Below are positions 5,155 through 5,481 of a DNA stretch of 5,481 bases, piece after piece. Source of the DNA: Planctomycetota bacterium (lineage in GTDB: Bacteria > Planctomycetota > SZUA-567 > JAFGNG01); the NCBI GenBank assembly GCA_016927125.1, contig JAFGNG010000153.1, positions 1-5,481 on the forward strand. The letters run 5' to 3'. Below the pieces are notes generated by a model. That model did not search any database. It saw only the letters and a list, made by a program, of their open reading frames with translations, and was not told where the DNA came from. Each line of letters starts with the position of its first letter. Positions within the stretch are counted from its first letter, which is position 1. The position numbers were made by a program, and so were the translations under genes.

Positions 5155-5481
5155 TTACTCCTCCTCACCGCCGATGGAGTTACGCATATCGGTATCGGCC
5201 TGGATATTGCGCATGCGATAGTAATCCATGATGCCGAGGTTGCCTTCGCGGAAAGCCTCGGCCATGGCAAGCGGGATCTGCGCCTCGGCCTTGACCACCT
5301 CCGCGCGCATCTCGGCGATGCGGGCCTCCTGCTCGGCCTGGGTGGCGCGGGCCTCGGCCGCACGCTTCTCCGCGTCGGCCTGGGCCACCTGCTTCTTGGC
5401 GTTGGCGCGGTCGATGTCGAGCTTGGCGCCGACGTTCTCGCCCACGTCCACGTCCGCGATGTCAATCGAAAGGATCTCGAA
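5155..5481 (-). CDS. floA: Flotillin-like protein FloA, C-terminal part (partial)
   Basis: The gene enters from the right edge; only its last 108 codons are present, ending at TAA 5155-5157. The visible part begins FEILSIDIADVDVGENVGAK, the end of the SPFH/PHB-type domain. An Ala/Glu-rich coiled-coil stretch follows (QADAEKRAAEARATQAEQEA), then the diagnostic FloA C-terminus: IPLAMAEAFREGNLGIMDYY followed by RMRNIQADTDMRNSIGG and an acidic EEE end. FloA (UPF0365, about 330 residues) is a bacterial flotillin that anchors in the inner leaflet and organises membrane microdomains. The membrane-hairpin N-terminus is outside the window. The listed part reads through without disruption. Confidence 0.93.
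   Translation of the reverse strand, partial: FEILSIDIADVDVGENVGAKLDIDRANAKKQVAQADAEKRAAEARATQAEQEARIAEMRAEVVKAEAQIPLAMAEAFREGNLGIMDYYRMRNIQADTDMRNSIGGEEE

Noticed and set aside
5145..5159. Small hairpin AGTAAT-AAA-ATTACT over the floA stop codon as a terminator
   Set aside because: The stem is only six AT-rich base pairs, overlaps the coding end, and has no T-run after it on the minus strand.
5142..5465. Minus-strand Arg/Ser/Pro-rich frame overlapping floA
   Set aside because: It is an out-of-frame shadow of the GC-rich floA coding region. The floA frame has diagnostic conserved motifs.

Overview
The window is a bacterial chromosomal segment. It begins with the last codons of a plus-strand transketolase gene. 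All the rest of the coding content is on the minus strand. Read in transcription order it is: the 3' end of a flotillin-like floA, a small coiled-coil protein, a class I SAM methyltransferase, a creatininase-family metal-dependent amidohydrolase, a secreted protein with two Lcl_C (DUF1566) domains, a non-coding repeat region, and an AT-rich HNH endonuclease gene that converges on the transketolase gene. The gaps between the first five minus-strand genes are 43-84 bp and none holds a clear intrinsic terminator, so they could be one transcription unit; this is inference. The organism cannot be named from the sequence. A full-length-type transketolase, FloA followed by a proline-rich coiled-coil protein with a conserved C-terminal motif, and creatininase and DUF1566 proteins together make Planctomycetota or a related PVC lineage my best guess, at moderate to low confidence.

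Layout: 2-106 tkt 3' end (+); 167-204 terminator; 241-936 HNH endonuclease (-); 986-1053 remnant of a second creatininase-family gene (-); 1053-1188 and 1253-1411 two repeat units bounded by inverted palindromic ends, with a second very short creatininase-like tail at 1235-1252 between them; 1424-2737 DUF1566 protein (-); 2793-3647 creatininase-family protein (-); 3699-4442 methyltransferase (-); 4486-5070 coiled-coil protein (-); 5155-5481 floA 3' end (-).

The most interesting part is 937-1423, which has no intact gene. It contains the last 20 or so codons of a paralogue of the creatininase-family gene found 1.8 kb away. The nucleotide differences from the intact gene are mostly synonymous. 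The homology stops exactly where a structured repeat begins (GGGTGGC followed by a palindrome). About 200 bp further on, an 18-base match to the same gene end stops at the same repeat boundary. The repeats form two outward-facing pairs, each bounded by a hairpin whose arm sequence varies while its base pairing is kept, which resembles REPIN or MITE elements. This points to a locus reshaped by repeat-associated deletion or duplication, next to an AT-rich and probably acquired HNH gene. I see no clear multi-gene novel defence system. The methyltransferase, creatininase and DUF1566 gene order is worth testing for conservation.
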